A program made the translations under genes and the position numbers. Shown here one piece after another: positions 36,802-46,555 of a stretch of 64,000 bases of DNA; position 1 is the stretch's first letter; each line of letters opens with the position of its first letter. Below the pieces are notes generated by a model. That model worked only from the letters and a program-made list of their open reading frames with translations, had not been told where the DNA came from and made no database searches. This stretch comes from Streptococcus parasanguinis (lineage in GTDB: Bacteria; Bacillota; Bacilli; Lactobacillales; Streptococcaceae), in the NCBI RefSeq assembly GCF_016648855.1, contig NZ_JACLQU010000006.1, positions 58,741 through 122,740 on the forward strand, given 5' to 3'.

Positions 36802-38607
36802 TTACTCAACTAAAGATAAAAACTCTTTGACAATTTCTGTTAATTCAAAATGTTCTATACCGTCTTCATCTATATATTTTTCTTGTTCATGAATTTGGTC
36901 TACTGTCATCTTTGGCCAGTTATTTTGTAAAACCTTATTTTCATTAGTTTGATTAAAATTCTTAACCTCCTCTTTCACATCGTTATAATCAGTTATATTT
37001 ACGTGCCCATCAAAGATATCTGGATGAAGATAATTTTCAGCCTCACGTTTTCGAGTACAAAATGCAGTTCTTCCATGTTTTCTATTCTTTTCAACGGTAG
37101 AAGTATTTTTTGTTCGATTGGCGGGAGAAATTCTATCTGAATCTAAAAATATTCCAAAAGGAAGACCAAACTGATCTACAGTTCTCATTGTAATCCAAGA
37201 TTTTAAATTATCACAACCACCAGTAGGTACTAGTGCGATATTTGCCTCCTGAAAAGTCCTATCTATTTCTCCACTTTCTTTTAAAACCTTGCATAAATGA
37301 TTAAAGAAAATTATATCTGTTTTACCTTCTATTAAAATTAATGCCTTTGTTTCTTTTGAAATTGGATCCGGTAAAACACCTAAAGTTTCTGTGATTTTTT
37401 TTAAAACCTCATCACCTCCACTACTAACTTGTGACTTATCCGATTTTTCTACTAATCGAAGACTAGCAGTGGGTAATAGTCCACCTAGAGCTGGAGTATG
37501 GGTTGTTAAAATTATTTGAGTATTTTCCTTGGATGCTAACTCTAGAAAAGCTTCTATGAGTAATATTTGATGCGATGGGTGTTGAGAAGTCTCTGGTTCT
37601 TCAAAAGCATAAATTATGCTCTTATTCCTCTCTGCTTCTGATAATTTTCTTTCTGCCTCTGCCCGAAAGAAATTTAGGAGAATTAAACGACGAACTCCAC
37701 TTCCTCTTTTATTGATAGATATATCATCATCCGATTTTATTGATAATTTAAAAAGCGAATCAAACTTAGGCTCTGATTTAAACTCTGGAACTAGAGAAGC
37801 AGCCAGATCCTCATCCATCTCTTGCAACTTAGCTAATGTACGTCCTGCAGTTTCAATTGCTTTCCGTTGAACTTCACTTTTTATTTTATTAATCTCAGTT
37901 TGCAACTCTTGTAATGCTTGAGATACCGCAACAGACATAGGATCTGCAATTTCTTTATCTGAATCTGAACTACTTCGATCTGATTGAAACAACGCATAAA
38001 TTGGTAAAAAAGTCTCAATTACTCCATATACTTTTTTTGCATCCTCTTTTGTAACTTCTAATTCAACCTCTTTAATTATTAAATCTCTTTTAGAAGATAA
38101 AATCGCCTGTCGAATAGAGACATTACTTCTTTTATCGTATTTATCCTCATCAATACCTAAATCAACCGCACGCTTTTTTAAATCAGCTTGTTTTAACAAT
38201 AACAAATCATTGTAATTATCATCTATAGGATGATTGCAAATAATTTTCGTCTCCGGTTTTGGTTTTGCAGATGAACATTTGAAAGTTTTTTTAATTTCCA
38301 AATCACCATTCGAATTCAAAAGATTTTCATCTTCCAAGCTAGTTTTAGAAGAAGCATCAACTACTATCTCATCTGGTAATTCATCAAAAATACATGTTAT
38401 AAAAATAGAATCCGAATTCGCTCCAACAGATAAATCATCTCTCTCACAAACAACTAATTTGTTATTAAAAAAGATTTCTAATGCTTCCAAAATTGTTGAT
38501 TTCCCTGCATCGTTCTTACCTATAAAAGCTGTCAAATTATCAAAATCAACAATTGTTTCATCTTTATAACCGCGAAAATTTTTAATTTTTATTTGCTTAA
38601 GCCTCAT
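36802..38607 (-). CDS. OLD-family ATPase with C-terminal TOPRIM nuclease domain
   Basis: A 601-residue OLD-type protein. The ATPase part has Walker A GKNDAGKST (30-38), an ABC-like signature RGSGVRRL (301-308), Walker B IIYAFEEPE (331-339) and the H-loop TTHTP (368-372). The TOPRIM part has the glutamate in LILIEGKTD (E427), the DSD pair (489-491) and REAENY (521-526). This plan is shared by phage P2 Old and Gabija GajA. I start at the ATG at 38607: GAGGAG lies 10 bases upstream and overlaps the previous gene's end. No GajB-like helicase is present; the partner is the nuclease gene that follows. Confidence 0.88.
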   Translation of the reverse strand: MRLKQIKIKNFRGYKDETIVDFDNLTAFIGKNDAGKSTILEALEIFFNNKLVVCERDDLSVGANSDSIFITCIFDELPDEIVVDASSKTSLEDENLLNSNGDLEIKKTFKCSSAKPKPETKIICNHPIDDNYNDLLLLKQADLKKRAVDLGIDEDKYDKRSNVSIRQAILSSKRDLIIKEVELEVTKEDAKKVYGVIETFLPIYALFQSDRSSSDSDKEIADPMSVAVSQALQELQTEINKIKSEVQRKAIETAGRTLAKLQEMDEDLAASLVPEFKSEPKFDSLFKLSIKSDDDISINKRGSGVRRLILLNFFRAEAERKLSEAERNKSIIYAFEEPETSQHPSHQILLIEAFLELASKENTQIILTTHTPALGGLLPTASLRLVEKSDKSQVSSGGDEVLKKITETLGVLPDPISKETKALILIEGKTDIIFFNHLCKVLKESGEIDRTFQEANIALVPTGGCDNLKSWITMRTVDQFGLPFGIFLDSDRISPANRTKNTSTVEKNRKHGRTAFCTRKREAENYLHPDIFDGHVNITDYNDVKEEVKNFNQTNENKVLQNNWPKMTVDQIHEQEKYIDEDGIEHFELTEIVKEFLSLVE

Positions 38608-38614
38608 AATCTGT

Positions 38615-38845
38615 TTACTCCTCAAACTCCTCTTTCCCAATCCACACAGATGGATAATGACCCAATGTATTCAAATCCGTATCCAGAGGCAGATCATAGA
38701 TGGCTAAATAGTTTTCAGGAAATTGTGCAACTAGCTCTTCATACTTAGCTTTCACCTTTTCGCGATCGCTACTAGCATACAAGACTTCGACGACTGCTCC
38801 AGTCTTTTCTTTTTCAACAAATGCGTTGACAATGAGTTGAATCAT
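38615..38845 (-). CDS. Small conserved protein of the purine cluster, unknown function
   Basis: A 76-residue protein that I do not assign to a function. It has an alpha/beta pattern (QLIVNAFVEKEKTGAVVEVL, then a helix and WIGKEEFEE at the end). A small gene of this kind lies between purK and purB in pneumococcus, so it probably belongs to the ancestral cluster. Its last codons carry the ribosome site of the OLD-like gene. A good TAGGAGG precedes it. Confidence 0.72.
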   Translation of the reverse strand: MIQLIVNAFVEKEKTGAVVEVLYASSDREKVKAKYEELVAQFPENYLAIYDLPLDTDLNTLGHYPSVWIGKEEFEE

Positions 38846-38854
38846 AAAAACCTC

Positions 38855-39805
38855 CTAAAGCGAAATGCCCTTCATATTTGCTTCCAAAATAGGCATCTTC
38901 ACACCTAACTCCTGACCAGTCTGATAAACACTTTGACAACAGTAGAAAATGTCCTGTTTATCATTGTGCAAGGTCATAATTTTGCGGGTCAGTTCATTTT
39001 TCGCAAACATGATTTTCATGGCTTTTCCTGCAATCCAAGCGGGAATTTTGTAAGGTAAGAGTTCCGCTTTATAAAGCTTCAAATTTACGCCACGTGCTTC
39101 TACGACTTTCAAAGCCTCTCGAATGGCCTTGATGGCCAATGACAATTCCGAAGAACTATTCATCAAGTTCAGAGCCAGCTCTTCTGGATTTTCCAATTTT
39201 CCCGAACGAGCAGCTGTCGAAGTAACACCTGCATTAATCGCCATGTGAATCCAAATCCACTCAACCATATCATGAGGAACTTCCCACTTCAAATCTGCAG
39301 AAGTCAGTAAAGTCGTCAGATCACCATAGTTAGAAATCTGTGCTTTTTGCTCACCTTCTAGCATTAAATGGTCAAACAAGACACCATCTAAATGATTCCC
39401 CTGCATATGACCTCCAGCAGTCGGAAAAGCCAGAATATAGTCGTAGTCCCCTGCCCATTCTTGAACCTCTTTTCGAGTATCCCAGAAATTACAGAAGAAA
39501 ACAAGGGTACCTTTGATATTATTTTTTCGCAAGGTTTCTACAGCTTCTTTGACAAAGCCGTGACGCACACTGAGCAAAATAAAATCATATTCCGAATTAG
39601 CTTCTGCCACATGAACCTCATAGGTGTCATGCTTGTTTTCACCCTTGGAATGATAGCGGCCATCTAGCAAATCAACCGACAACTCCTTCGGAGCAATGTT
39701 TTTCTTACTATCTCTCAATACATGTTCTACTTGATGACCCGCTTTTTGAAAAGCATAGGCATAAGTGGTCCCGATCACTCCAAGTCCTAAAATTGCTATT
39801 TTCAC
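38855..39805 (-). CDS. Ketopantoate reductase-like (ApbA/PanE family) protein
   Basis: A 316-residue NADP-dependent reductase-like protein. The Rossmann motif is ILGLGVIGTTYA at the N-terminus, and the C-terminal helical domain is of the PanE type. The start is GTG, directly after the purK stop codon. True PanE makes pantoate for CoA; here the context is the purine cluster, so the physiological substrate is uncertain. Confidence 0.8.
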   Translation of the reverse strand: MKIAILGLGVIGTTYAYAFQKAGHQVEHVLRDSKKNIAPKELSVDLLDGRYHSKGENKHDTYEVHVAEANSEYDFILLSVRHGFVKEAVETLRKNNIKGTLVFFCNFWDTRKEVQEWAGDYDYILAFPTAGGHMQGNHLDGVLFDHLMLEGEQKAQISNYGDLTTLLTSADLKWEVPHDMVEWIWIHMAINAGVTSTAARSGKLENPEELALNLMNSSSELSLAIKAIREALKVVEARGVNLKLYKAELLPYKIPAWIAGKAMKIMFAKNELTRKIMTLHNDKQDIFYCCQSVYQTGQELGVKMPILEANMKGISL

Positions 39806-40906
39806 CTAAAAATCAATCCCTTTCCCAAATTCCTCAACCTCATCCGGCACATCACTAAACAAAGTCACATGTCCCATCTTGCGGTTGTGCTTCGCTTCTA
39901 TTTTACCATACATGTGGAGGTGGGCGCTTGGATTTTCTGTCACATATGTTTCAGCAGCCTCGACATGTTGGCCGAGGACGTTAAGCATGACAGCCGGTGC
40001 ATGGAGGTGGATTGCTGGAAGTGGTGCTCCGAGAACACCCAAAATATGAGTATCAAACTGGGAGAAGTCGCAGGCTTCAATCGAGTAGTGTCCTGAATTA
40101 TGTGGTCGTGGGGCAATCTCATTGACAATGATGTCATCAGCTGTCGCAAACATTTCCACACAAAGGGTTCCAGACAAGTTGAGTTGTTCTGCAATTCGCA
40201 CTGCCATGGTTTTAGCTTTTTCAGCTAGATTTTCTGAAATGCGGGCTGGCACAATCGTTTTAGAAAGAATGTTGTTGCGATGGATATTTTCCTGAACTGG
40301 GAAAACTGTCACATCCTTACCATTACCAGACACAATAACAGAAATCTCAAGGTCAAAGTTGACAAATTCTTCCAAAACACAGTCTGCTGAGTCTGCTGAG
40401 TCAGCTAGAGCGTAAGCTTCTTCCAAATCTGCTTCTGAACGAATAACCTTTTGTCCATGTCCATCGTAGCCACCGGTCGCCGTCTTGAGGACATAGTTTT
40501 TCGACAGGTCGATATCTGCTAAGTCTTGGCTTGAGGTCACAACCTTGTAAGGTGCCACGGTGACTTGTGCCTTGTTTGAGAGGAAGTCCTTTTCAAAAAT
40601 CCGATTTTGAGAAATGCGAAGTAGGTCTGTCCCTTGAGGGAGTTGACCATCCTTGATGACAGTATCCAAACCGTCAGCGTCTACATTTTCAAATTCATAG
40701 GTCAGGATATCACAGCGGTCCGCCAACTGACGAAGGGCATCCACATCGTTATAAGGCGCCACGATGATTTCCGCCACGCGAGAGGCCGGGCAATCCGCCG
40801 CAGGATCCAGCGCGATAACCTTGTGCCCCATGTAGATAGCAGAAATGGCCATCATCTGACCCAGCTGACCGCCACCGATAATTCCGATTGTTTTAGATGA
40901 GCTCAT
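39806..40906 (-). CDS. purK: N5-carboxyaminoimidazole ribonucleotide synthase
   Basis: A 366-residue ATP-grasp enzyme that carboxylates AIR. It opens [18 protein letters not shown], and carries [15 protein letters not shown] near residue 150 and [13 protein letters not shown] near 265. The ATG at 40906 has GAGGAG upstream and overlaps the end of purE by 14 bases; the longer frame upstream is purE sequence in another frame. Confidence 0.96.
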   Translation of the reverse strand: MSSSKTIGIIGGGQLGQMMAISAIYMGHKVIALDPAADCPASRVAEIIVAPYNDVDALRQLADRCDILTYEFENVDADGLDTVIKDGQLPQGTDLLRISQNRIFEKDFLSNKAQVTVAPYKVVTSSQDLADIDLSKNYVLKTATGGYDGHGQKVIRSEADLEEAYALADSADSADCVLEEFVNFDLEISVIVSGNGKDVTVFPVQENIHRNNILSKTIVPARISENLAEKAKTMAVRIAEQLNLSGTLCVEMFATADDIIVNEIAPRPHNSGHYSIEACDFSQFDTHILGVLGAPLPAIHLHAPAVMLNVLGQHVEAAETYVTENPSAHLHMYGKIEAKHNRKMGHVTLFSDVPDEVEEFGKGIDF

Positions 40907-41381
40907 TTGTAGACTCCTCTGCGATTTTTCCTTGTTCTTCTGCGAAATCAGCCAAAGCTTTCGCAATAGCCTGATCCTCTACTGACAGGAGACGGAGGGC
41001 AAAGAGGGCCGCATTGGTCGCGCCTGCTTCACCGATAGCCATTGTCGCAACAGGCACACCGCCCGGCATCTGAACGATAGAATAGAGCGAGTCCACGCCA
41101 CTAAGCGCGCGTGATTTGACTGGTACACCAATGACTGGAAGGGTTGTTTTGGCAGCTACCATTCCTGGTAAATGGGCTGCGCCTCCAGCACCTGCGATGA
41201 TGACCTTAATCCCACGGCTACGGGCTTCCTCCGCATGTCTGAACATGAGATCAGGTGTGCGGTGGGCAGAGACAACTTTCTTTTCGTAAGCAACGCCGAA
41301 GTTGTCTAGAACTTCCGCTGTTTTTTGCATGGTTGCCCAGTCAGATTTTGAGCCCATGATAATGGAAATTATTGGTTTCAT
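40893..41381 (-). CDS. purE: N5-carboxyaminoimidazole ribonucleotide mutase
   Basis: A 162-residue PurE class I mutase. Motifs are [12 protein letters not shown] at the N-terminus, SAHRTPD (the active-site histidine) and [13 protein letters not shown] near residue 65. It shifts the carboxylate from N5-CAIR to CAIR. It starts with AAAGGAG after a 226-base hairpin-rich gap following purD. Confidence 0.97.
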   Translation of the reverse strand: MKPIISIIMGSKSDWATMQKTAEVLDNFGVAYEKKVVSAHRTPDLMFRHAEEARSRGIKVIIAGAGGAAHLPGMVAAKTTLPVIGVPVKSRALSGVDSLYSIVQMPGGVPVATMAIGEAGATNAALFALRLLSVEDQAIAKALADFAEEQGKIAEESTNELI

Positions 41382-41606
41382 TTCTTCTCCTTTTTTAATA
41401 ATCGTCTATTGTAGTGCGGACGTAAGCGACCGCCTCTGGCGTTCCATTACTAAAGCTGGAGCCTGAGTCTCCAGTTTTCCGCTCCTAGTAGCAGAGCTAC
41501 TAGGAGTTCCACTACTGCGACGAATTATCCTATACTAGCTCGCTAACGCTCGCAAATCAAACGACCATTATCGGGTTGGCGACTTCGTCACGTTATTCTT
41601 GTACTT
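41382..41606. other. Hairpin-rich gap between purD and purE
   Basis: Two strong hairpins are visible: CTGGAG/CTCCAG (about 41456-41474) and CTCCTAGTAGC/GCTACTAGGAG (about 41486-41510). A later stretch, CTAGCTCGCTAACGCTCGCA, resembles CTAAGCTCACTAACGTTTGC near 26462, so it may belong to a dispersed short repeat family. No gene is supported. Confidence 0.6.
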
Positions 41607-42869
41607 TTACTTTATTGCCTTGCTTCCGATATCGGTTCGGTAAAAGAGGCCTTCTGTGTTTTGTTTGTTGAGTTCGTTGTAGATAATGTTTTGGCCGTCT
41701 TTGACGGTATCTGCTGTTGTGACGAGCATGTAGACACGTCCTCCGTTTGAAAGGAGGTCTTGACTATTTTCAGCGAATTTGGCACCAGCATAGTAAGTAA
41801 TTATGTCGCCCTCTGTCTTGGCTGGAAGCTTGACACCCTTCTCATAAGCGAGTGGGTAGCCGTTTGATGCTACAACTACGCCCAGTGTCACACCCTTGTC
41901 CGTCCAAGTAATGGCCGGCTCTTTGCCATCCAAAATATCAGTAATATTTTGTGCAAAATCAGATGTCAAACGAGGCAAGATAATTTGTGTTTCAGGATCG
42001 CCAAAACGAGAGTTGAACTCGATGACTTTCGGTCCATCAGCTGTCAAGATTAGCCCCGCATAAAGGACACCAAGGTAGGGACGCCCTTCTTTGATCATGC
42101 CTTCAAGAACGGGCTTGACAATGGTGTCAACCGCTGTGTCAACCACGCTCTGTGGCAAGTGAGGAACTGGCGCATAGGCACCCATCCCACCAGTGTTAGG
42201 ACCCTTGTCGCCATCATAAGCACGTTTGTGGTCCTGAGCCGTTGGCATGATGTAGAACTTGTCCCCATTGACAAAGGCAAAGAGAGAGAACTCTTCCCCG
42301 TCAAGGAATTCCTCGATGACCACACGCGCACCTGAATCACCGAATTTATTGTCCAAAAGCATCTCGTGAGCAGCTTCGACGGCTTGCTCAACCGTTTCAG
42401 CAACGACGACACCTTTACCTAGGGCCAAGCCGTCTGCCTTGACGACGATTGGAGCGCCTTTTTCCTCGATGTAGGCCTTGGCTTCCTCGAAATCTGAAAA
42501 GGTCCCATAGGCTGCTGTCGGAACGTCGTACTTGACCATGATTTCCTTAGCAAAATCCTTAGACCACTCAAGCTCAGCTGCAGTCTTTGTCGGACCAAAG
42601 GCTTTGAGTCCAGCCGCATTGAAATCATCCACGATACCAGCTGCAAGAGCATCATCTGGACCGATAAAGGTCCAAGCAATATCGTTCGCTTTTGCGAAGT
42701 CAATCAGCTTAGAATGTTCGGAAATTCCGATATTGATCAAATCAAGACCGTCCAATGTCATCCCGTCATTACCAGGAGCCACGAAAACTTGCTCAACGTC
42801 CTTAGACTCCAATAATTTCTTGGCAATCGCATGTTCACGACCACCAGAACCAACAACCAAAAGTTTCAT
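41607..42869 (-). CDS. purD: Phosphoribosylamine-glycine ligase
   Basis: A 420-residue ATP-grasp enzyme. It begins KLLVVGSGGREHAIAKKL and carries VKADGLALGKGVVVA near residue 145 and the signature RFGDPETQIILPR near 290. It joins glycine to phosphoribosylamine. It is divergent from the CHAP gene with its own likely promoter, so purD-E-K and the genes to purB can be read apart from purC-H. Confidence 0.97.
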   Translation of the reverse strand: MKLLVVGSGGREHAIAKKLLESKDVEQVFVAPGNDGMTLDGLDLINIGISEHSKLIDFAKANDIAWTFIGPDDALAAGIVDDFNAAGLKAFGPTKTAAELEWSKDFAKEIMVKYDVPTAAYGTFSDFEEAKAYIEEKGAPIVVKADGLALGKGVVVAETVEQAVEAAHEMLLDNKFGDSGARVVIEEFLDGEEFSLFAFVNGDKFYIMPTAQDHKRAYDGDKGPNTGGMGAYAPVPHLPQSVVDTAVDTIVKPVLEGMIKEGRPYLGVLYAGLILTADGPKVIEFNSRFGDPETQIILPRLTSDFAQNITDILDGKEPAITWTDKGVTLGVVVASNGYPLAYEKGVKLPAKTEGDIITYYAGAKFAENSQDLLSNGGRVYMLVTTADTVKDGQNIIYNELNKQNTEGLFYRTDIGSKAIK

Positions 42870-42900
42870 CTCGAACCTCTTTTGCGAATTATTTTATTAA

Positions 42901-42906
42901 ATTATA
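42901..42906 (-). promoter_or_regulatory. Predicted purD promoter (extended -10)
   Basis: Minus-strand TGATATAAT (TATAAT at 42901-42906) with a poor -35. A sequence AAAACGAACGATT just upstream is a partial match to the PurR box core CGAAC, too weak to call alone. Confidence 0.5.
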
Positions 42907-43051
42907 TCATAATCGTTCGTTTTATTCTAATGATTTCAGCAAAAGTCTCCTATTTTCAGTAGAATCCAAACATTTTTTGCTATTTTCCCCTATTTCTCAT
43001 TTTTTTCCGAATAGTATAGGTGAGACCTACTAATTGACGAAAAGGAGTATT

Positions 43052-44071
43052 ATGCAAACAATCAAAAAATTTGTCGTACTGACTTGTGCGACATGGGGGA
43101 TGCAAGCCTCTATTGCTCATGCAGATCAAGCGACCAATGCTATCTATGCCGAAAAAGGGCAGCTGATGATTCATCTTGGAAACGTCCCGGATAAATATCA
43201 AAAGATCCAAGTTCCCGTCTGGTCTGACCAAAATGGTCAAGATGACCTGATTTGGTATCCTGTGCAACGCAGTGACAAGGGATTTGACCTACAAGTGCCA
43301 TTGACCAACCATTCTGATCAAGCCGGACTTTATCATGTCCATGTCTATGGGGTGGAGGCAAATGAACAGTTAACCGGTCTTTACCCTCTCACGACCAGCG
43401 TCCAGCAAAAAGACCTGGCTTCTTCCCAGCCCAAAATCACGATCACACCCATCTCCTCACAAGAATTTGAGGTAGACCTGAAGTTATTCGAAGACGTTGA
43501 CGAAATTGTCTTCCCCATCTGGTCTGAAGAAAATGGGCAGGATGATCTGGTCTGGTACCCCGCAAAGAAGATTGCACCTGGACATTTCCAACTTCGCTTT
43601 CAGGCTCAAAAACACAAGGGAAGTGGTCTATTTCATCTCCACGTATACCAGAAAAGCCAGGGACAATTAAAAGGGCTATTCCCCACTACATTTCAAGTAG
43701 AAAAGGCAAAGCTAAAGCTCACTCCACTCGCAACACATCCGGGAAACACCTATCCCATTGGTGAGTGCACCTGGGGAGCCAAAGAATTAGCCCCTTGGGC
43801 CCACAACTGGTGGGGAGACGGTGGCATGTGGGCAACTAGTGCACGCGCTGCTGGATTCCGGACAGGAGACACTCCAGAGGTCGGCGCTATCGCCTGTTGG
43901 GACAATGGAGGATATGGCCATGTCGCCTTGGTTACGGACGTCGAACATGACCAAAAAATTCAGATCCAAGAGGCTAACTACAACGGCCATCGCTATATCG
44001 ACAACTTCCGCGGTTGGTTCGATCCGACCAACCCTATCTGGGGAACCGTCACCTACATCTACCCAGATTAA
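43052..44071 (+). CDS. Secreted CHAP-domain peptidoglycan hydrolase with two GBS-Bsp-like repeats
   Basis: A 339-residue secreted protein. A signal peptide (about residues 1-25, cleavage after AHA) is followed by two Bsp-like repeats. Each carries the matching phrase [19 protein letters not shown] or [19 protein letters not shown] and then LFHLHVY or LYHVHVY. The C-terminal CHAP domain has the cysteine in GECTWGAKE and the histidine in GGYGHVALV. It likely cleaves peptidoglycan cross-bridges at division. The ATG at 43052 follows AAGGAG; it is the only plus-strand gene in the purine cluster. The CHAP domain is very close to that of PcsB. Confidence 0.9.
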   Translation: MQTIKKFVVLTCATWGMQASIAHADQATNAIYAEKGQLMIHLGNVPDKYQKIQVPVWSDQNGQDDLIWYPVQRSDKGFDLQVPLTNHSDQAGLYHVHVYGVEANEQLTGLYPLTTSVQQKDLASSQPKITITPISSQEFEVDLKLFEDVDEIVFPIWSEENGQDDLVWYPAKKIAPGHFQLRFQAQKHKGSGLFHLHVYQKSQGQLKGLFPTTFQVEKAKLKLTPLATHPGNTYPIGECTWGAKELAPWAHNWWGDGGMWATSARAAGFRTGDTPEVGAIACWDNGGYGHVALVTDVEHDQKIQIQEANYNGHRYIDNFRGWFDPTNPIWGTVTYIYPD

Positions 44072-44087
44072 GGTCTTCTTAACCAAC

Positions 44088-44122
44088 AAAAAAGGCACCA
44101 TCCATTGATGCGTGCCTTTTTT
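44088..44122. terminator. Bidirectional terminator between the CHAP gene and purH
   Basis: An 11-base stem (44088-44098 with 44112-44122) with A run on one side and T run on the other. It can end both the CHAP transcript and the purC-to-purH transcript. Confidence 0.85.
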
Positions 44123-44124
44123 GA

Positions 44125-45672
44125 TTAATGTCTAAAATGTCTCACTCCTGTAAAGATCATGGTTAAACCGTATTTATCAGCTGCTTCAATAGATTCTTGG
44201 TCACGGACCGAGCCTCCTGGCTGGATGATCGCTTTGATTCCTGCTTTGGCGATTTCTTCCACGTTATCTGCAAATGGGAAGAAGGCATCGGAAGCAAGAA
44301 CAGCGCCGTCAAGACGGTCTTTCGCTTGGTCAATGGCAATACGGACGGAAGCCACGCGGTTGGTTTGACCTGGGCCAACGCCAAGTGTCATGTGGTCATT
44401 AGTCACGATGATTCCGTTTGATTTGACATACTTAATGGCTTTCCATGCAAACTCAAGGGCAGTCGCTTCTGTCTCCGTTGGCTGGCGTTTGGTCACCACT
44501 TGCCAGTCAGTTGGGCTTTCTTTGACCACGTCTTGGTTTTGCACGAGAAGTCCACCGACAACACCTGTGTATTCTGATTCCACTTCGCTAGCATCTTGAG
44601 CGTCAAATGGCAAGACAAGGATTCGCAAGTTTTTCTTTTTATTAGTCAAAATTTCAAGTGCTTCGTCTGTGTAGCTTGGCGCGATGATGATTTCAAGGAA
44701 AACACCATGCATCTTCTCAGCTGTCGCAGCATCTACCTCACGGTTAAGAACGACGATTCCACCAAAGATAGACACTGGATCAGACTCATAAGCGTAGTCC
44801 CAAGCAGTCTCGATATCGTCAGCTTGACCAATCCCACATGGGTTCATGTGTTTCAACGCCACAACGGTTGGACGGTCTTTGAAATCGCGAATGATACGAA
44901 TCGCAGCATCCGCATCACGGATATTGTTGAAGGACAATTCTTTGCCGTTGAGCTGTTTAGCAGATGCAATCGAATAATCCGTAGGCAAGGCTTTTTGGTA
45001 GAAATCAGCGTCTTGTTGAGGGTTTTCCCCGTAACGCATTGCTTGCTTAAGATCATAAGTCAAGGTGAGTTTTTCAGGTTTTTCTTCACCCACTTGAGCT
45101 GTGAAGTATTCTGCAATCAAGGCATCGTAGGCCGCTGTGTGACGGAAAACCTTGGCTGCCAAACCTTGGCGAGTTTCGTAAGTTGTTTCACCGTTTGCTA
45201 CCAATTCGTCAAGCACAACAGCATAGTCAGCAGGGTCTACCACAACTGTTACGCTAGCGTGGTTTTTTGCTGCTGAACGAAGCATAGATGGCCCACCGAT
45301 ATCGATGTTTTCCACCGCGTCAGCGTAAGTCACGTCTGGTTTTAGGATGGTTTCCTTGAATGGGTAAAGATTGACCACAACAAGGTCTATCAGTTCGATC
45401 TGATTATCCTTAGCAGCATCAAGGTGACTATCGAGGTCACGACGAGCGAGAAGACCACCGTGGATATTTGGATGGAGAGTCTTCACACGGCCGTCCATCA
45501 TTTCTGGAAAACCAGTCACATCGTCAATGGCAATGGTATCAACACCGGCATTATCAAGGGCAATTTTGGTCCCACCTGTTGAGATGATGTCCCAACCGAG
45601 TTTCTTGAGTTCTTGGGCAAATTCAACAATGCCCGCTTTGTCTGAAACACTAATTAGTGCGCGTTTAGTCAT
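44125..45672 (-). CDS. purH: Bifunctional AICAR formyltransferase / IMP cyclohydrolase
   Basis: A 515-residue enzyme for the last two steps of IMP synthesis. The N-terminal cyclohydrolase has [14 protein letters not shown] and the conserved [10 protein letters not shown]. The formyltransferase domain has the KH pair in [12 protein letters not shown] near residue 270. It starts 2 bases before the end of the upstream GNAT gene and ends at the bidirectional terminator. Confidence 0.97.
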   Translation of the reverse strand: MTKRALISVSDKAGIVEFAQELKKLGWDIISTGGTKIALDNAGVDTIAIDDVTGFPEMMDGRVKTLHPNIHGGLLARRDLDSHLDAAKDNQIELIDLVVVNLYPFKETILKPDVTYADAVENIDIGGPSMLRSAAKNHASVTVVVDPADYAVVLDELVANGETTYETRQGLAAKVFRHTAAYDALIAEYFTAQVGEEKPEKLTLTYDLKQAMRYGENPQQDADFYQKALPTDYSIASAKQLNGKELSFNNIRDADAAIRIIRDFKDRPTVVALKHMNPCGIGQADDIETAWDYAYESDPVSIFGGIVVLNREVDAATAEKMHGVFLEIIIAPSYTDEALEILTNKKKNLRILVLPFDAQDASEVESEYTGVVGGLLVQNQDVVKESPTDWQVVTKRQPTETEATALEFAWKAIKYVKSNGIIVTNDHMTLGVGPGQTNRVASVRIAIDQAKDRLDGAVLASDAFFPFADNVEEIAKAGIKAIIQPGGSVRDQESIEAADKYGLTMIFTGVRHFRH

Positions 45673-45673
45673 T

Positions 45674-46138
45674 CTATTCCTCTTTCTTTAGATCCAAGCG
45701 CATAGCGACTTCGTTATTTTCTTCTATAAATCCTGTTTCCTGAAAACCCAAACTAGTCAGCAGGTACTTCATTTTTTCATTTCCAACTACATAATCTGCG
45801 ATAATATGATTGCAAGCTCTATCCATCTGAGCCTCTTTGACCAGAACTTCCAAAGCTTTTCGTCCATAACCTTTTCCTTGGTACTGCTGGCCAATCATTA
45901 TCCGCCAGATAAAGTATTCCGCTTCATCCTTGTCTATTTCCAGCAGGAGAAAGCCAACCACTTGCTCATCCCAATAGATTGCCATGGGAAACACATCACC
46001 ATTCTCTCGGTAGAGCCATGCATCAGCTAAAGAACGCACATTTGGAGCTACGAAACGTGCTCGTTCATCAGCTTCAGATATTTTCAAATCCAGCACTGCC
46101 TGAAAACTGCTTTCATCTACTAATTTCAGCTCAATCAT
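45674..46138 (-). CDS. GNAT-family acetyltransferase in the purine cluster
   Basis: A 154-residue GNAT protein. The acetyl-CoA loop [17 protein letters not shown] (Q/R-x-x-G-x-G/A) is clear near residue 88, followed by a [14 protein letters not shown] end typical of spermine/spermidine-type acetyltransferases. The substrate is unknown. It lies between the hypothetical gene and purH and is probably a passenger of the operon. Confidence 0.88.
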   Translation of the reverse strand: MIELKLVDESSFQAVLDLKISEADERARFVAPNVRSLADAWLYRENGDVFPMAIYWDEQVVGFLLLEIDKDEAEYFIWRIMIGQQYQGKGYGRKALEVLVKEAQMDRACNHIIADYVVGNEKMKYLLTSLGFQETGFIEENNEVAMRLDLKKEE

Positions 46139-46180
46139 TTTTTCTCCTTTTGAATGAATAGGGTTTGAGGTGATTAAAGA

Positions 46181-46555
46181 TTAACCTAACTCATATAAAA
46201 GGTAGTTATCAAAGTTTATGATTCCTTTGAGGTAATCTCTGTCTGATTTAGACAACTCAAATTCTGGAAAAGTCGCAATTAAACTGGATAAATAAAAATA
46301 ATTCGGGTGCCTACGATAAGAAAAACCTGCTTGACCGAATCTCCCTTGACAGAAATCATAGGCAAGTTTTAATTCTTGACTTGTGACACCATCTAAAATT
46401 TTATCTAACTCTGAAAGCTGACTTTTATCAGTATTTTCTATCATAGCTTTCACTGTATTTACTAAAACAAAAAGAAAATCATTAGTATTATCCAGTAGGA
46501 TTGGTCTGTTAGATAACTTATTTTTTAAATCCATATAGTATTGGTCAATATTCAT
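46181..46555 (-). CDS. Hypothetical protein in the purine cluster
   Basis: A 124-residue, probably helical cytosolic protein that I do not recognise. It contains LAYDFCQGRFGQAGFSYRRH near residue 78 and ends with DYLKGIINFDNYLLYELG. The length and plan recall immunity-type or phage-accessory proteins, but no motif supports this. It overlaps the end of purN by four bases and is richer in A+T than purN or purH. Confidence 0.6.
   Translation of the reverse strand: MNIDQYYMDLKNKLSNRPILLDNTNDFLFVLVNTVKAMIENTDKSQLSELDKILDGVTSQELKLAYDFCQGRFGQAGFSYRRHPNYFYLSSLIATFPEFELSKSDRDYLKGIINFDNYLLYELG

Noticed and set aside
36802..38640. A complete Gabija system
   Set aside because: The OLD-type protein fits GajA in plan, but there is no UvrD-like helicase (GajB) in the window; the following gene is a different nuclease.
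42905..42925. A PurR box at purD
   Set aside because: Only the CGAAC core is present, the flanks fit poorly, and it overlaps the promoter instead of lying upstream as a tandem pair.
44596..45276. A 226-codon plus-strand frame opposite purH
   Set aside because: It is the mirror of a well-supported conserved gene, with low-complexity cysteine/phenylalanine-rich content and no ribosome site.
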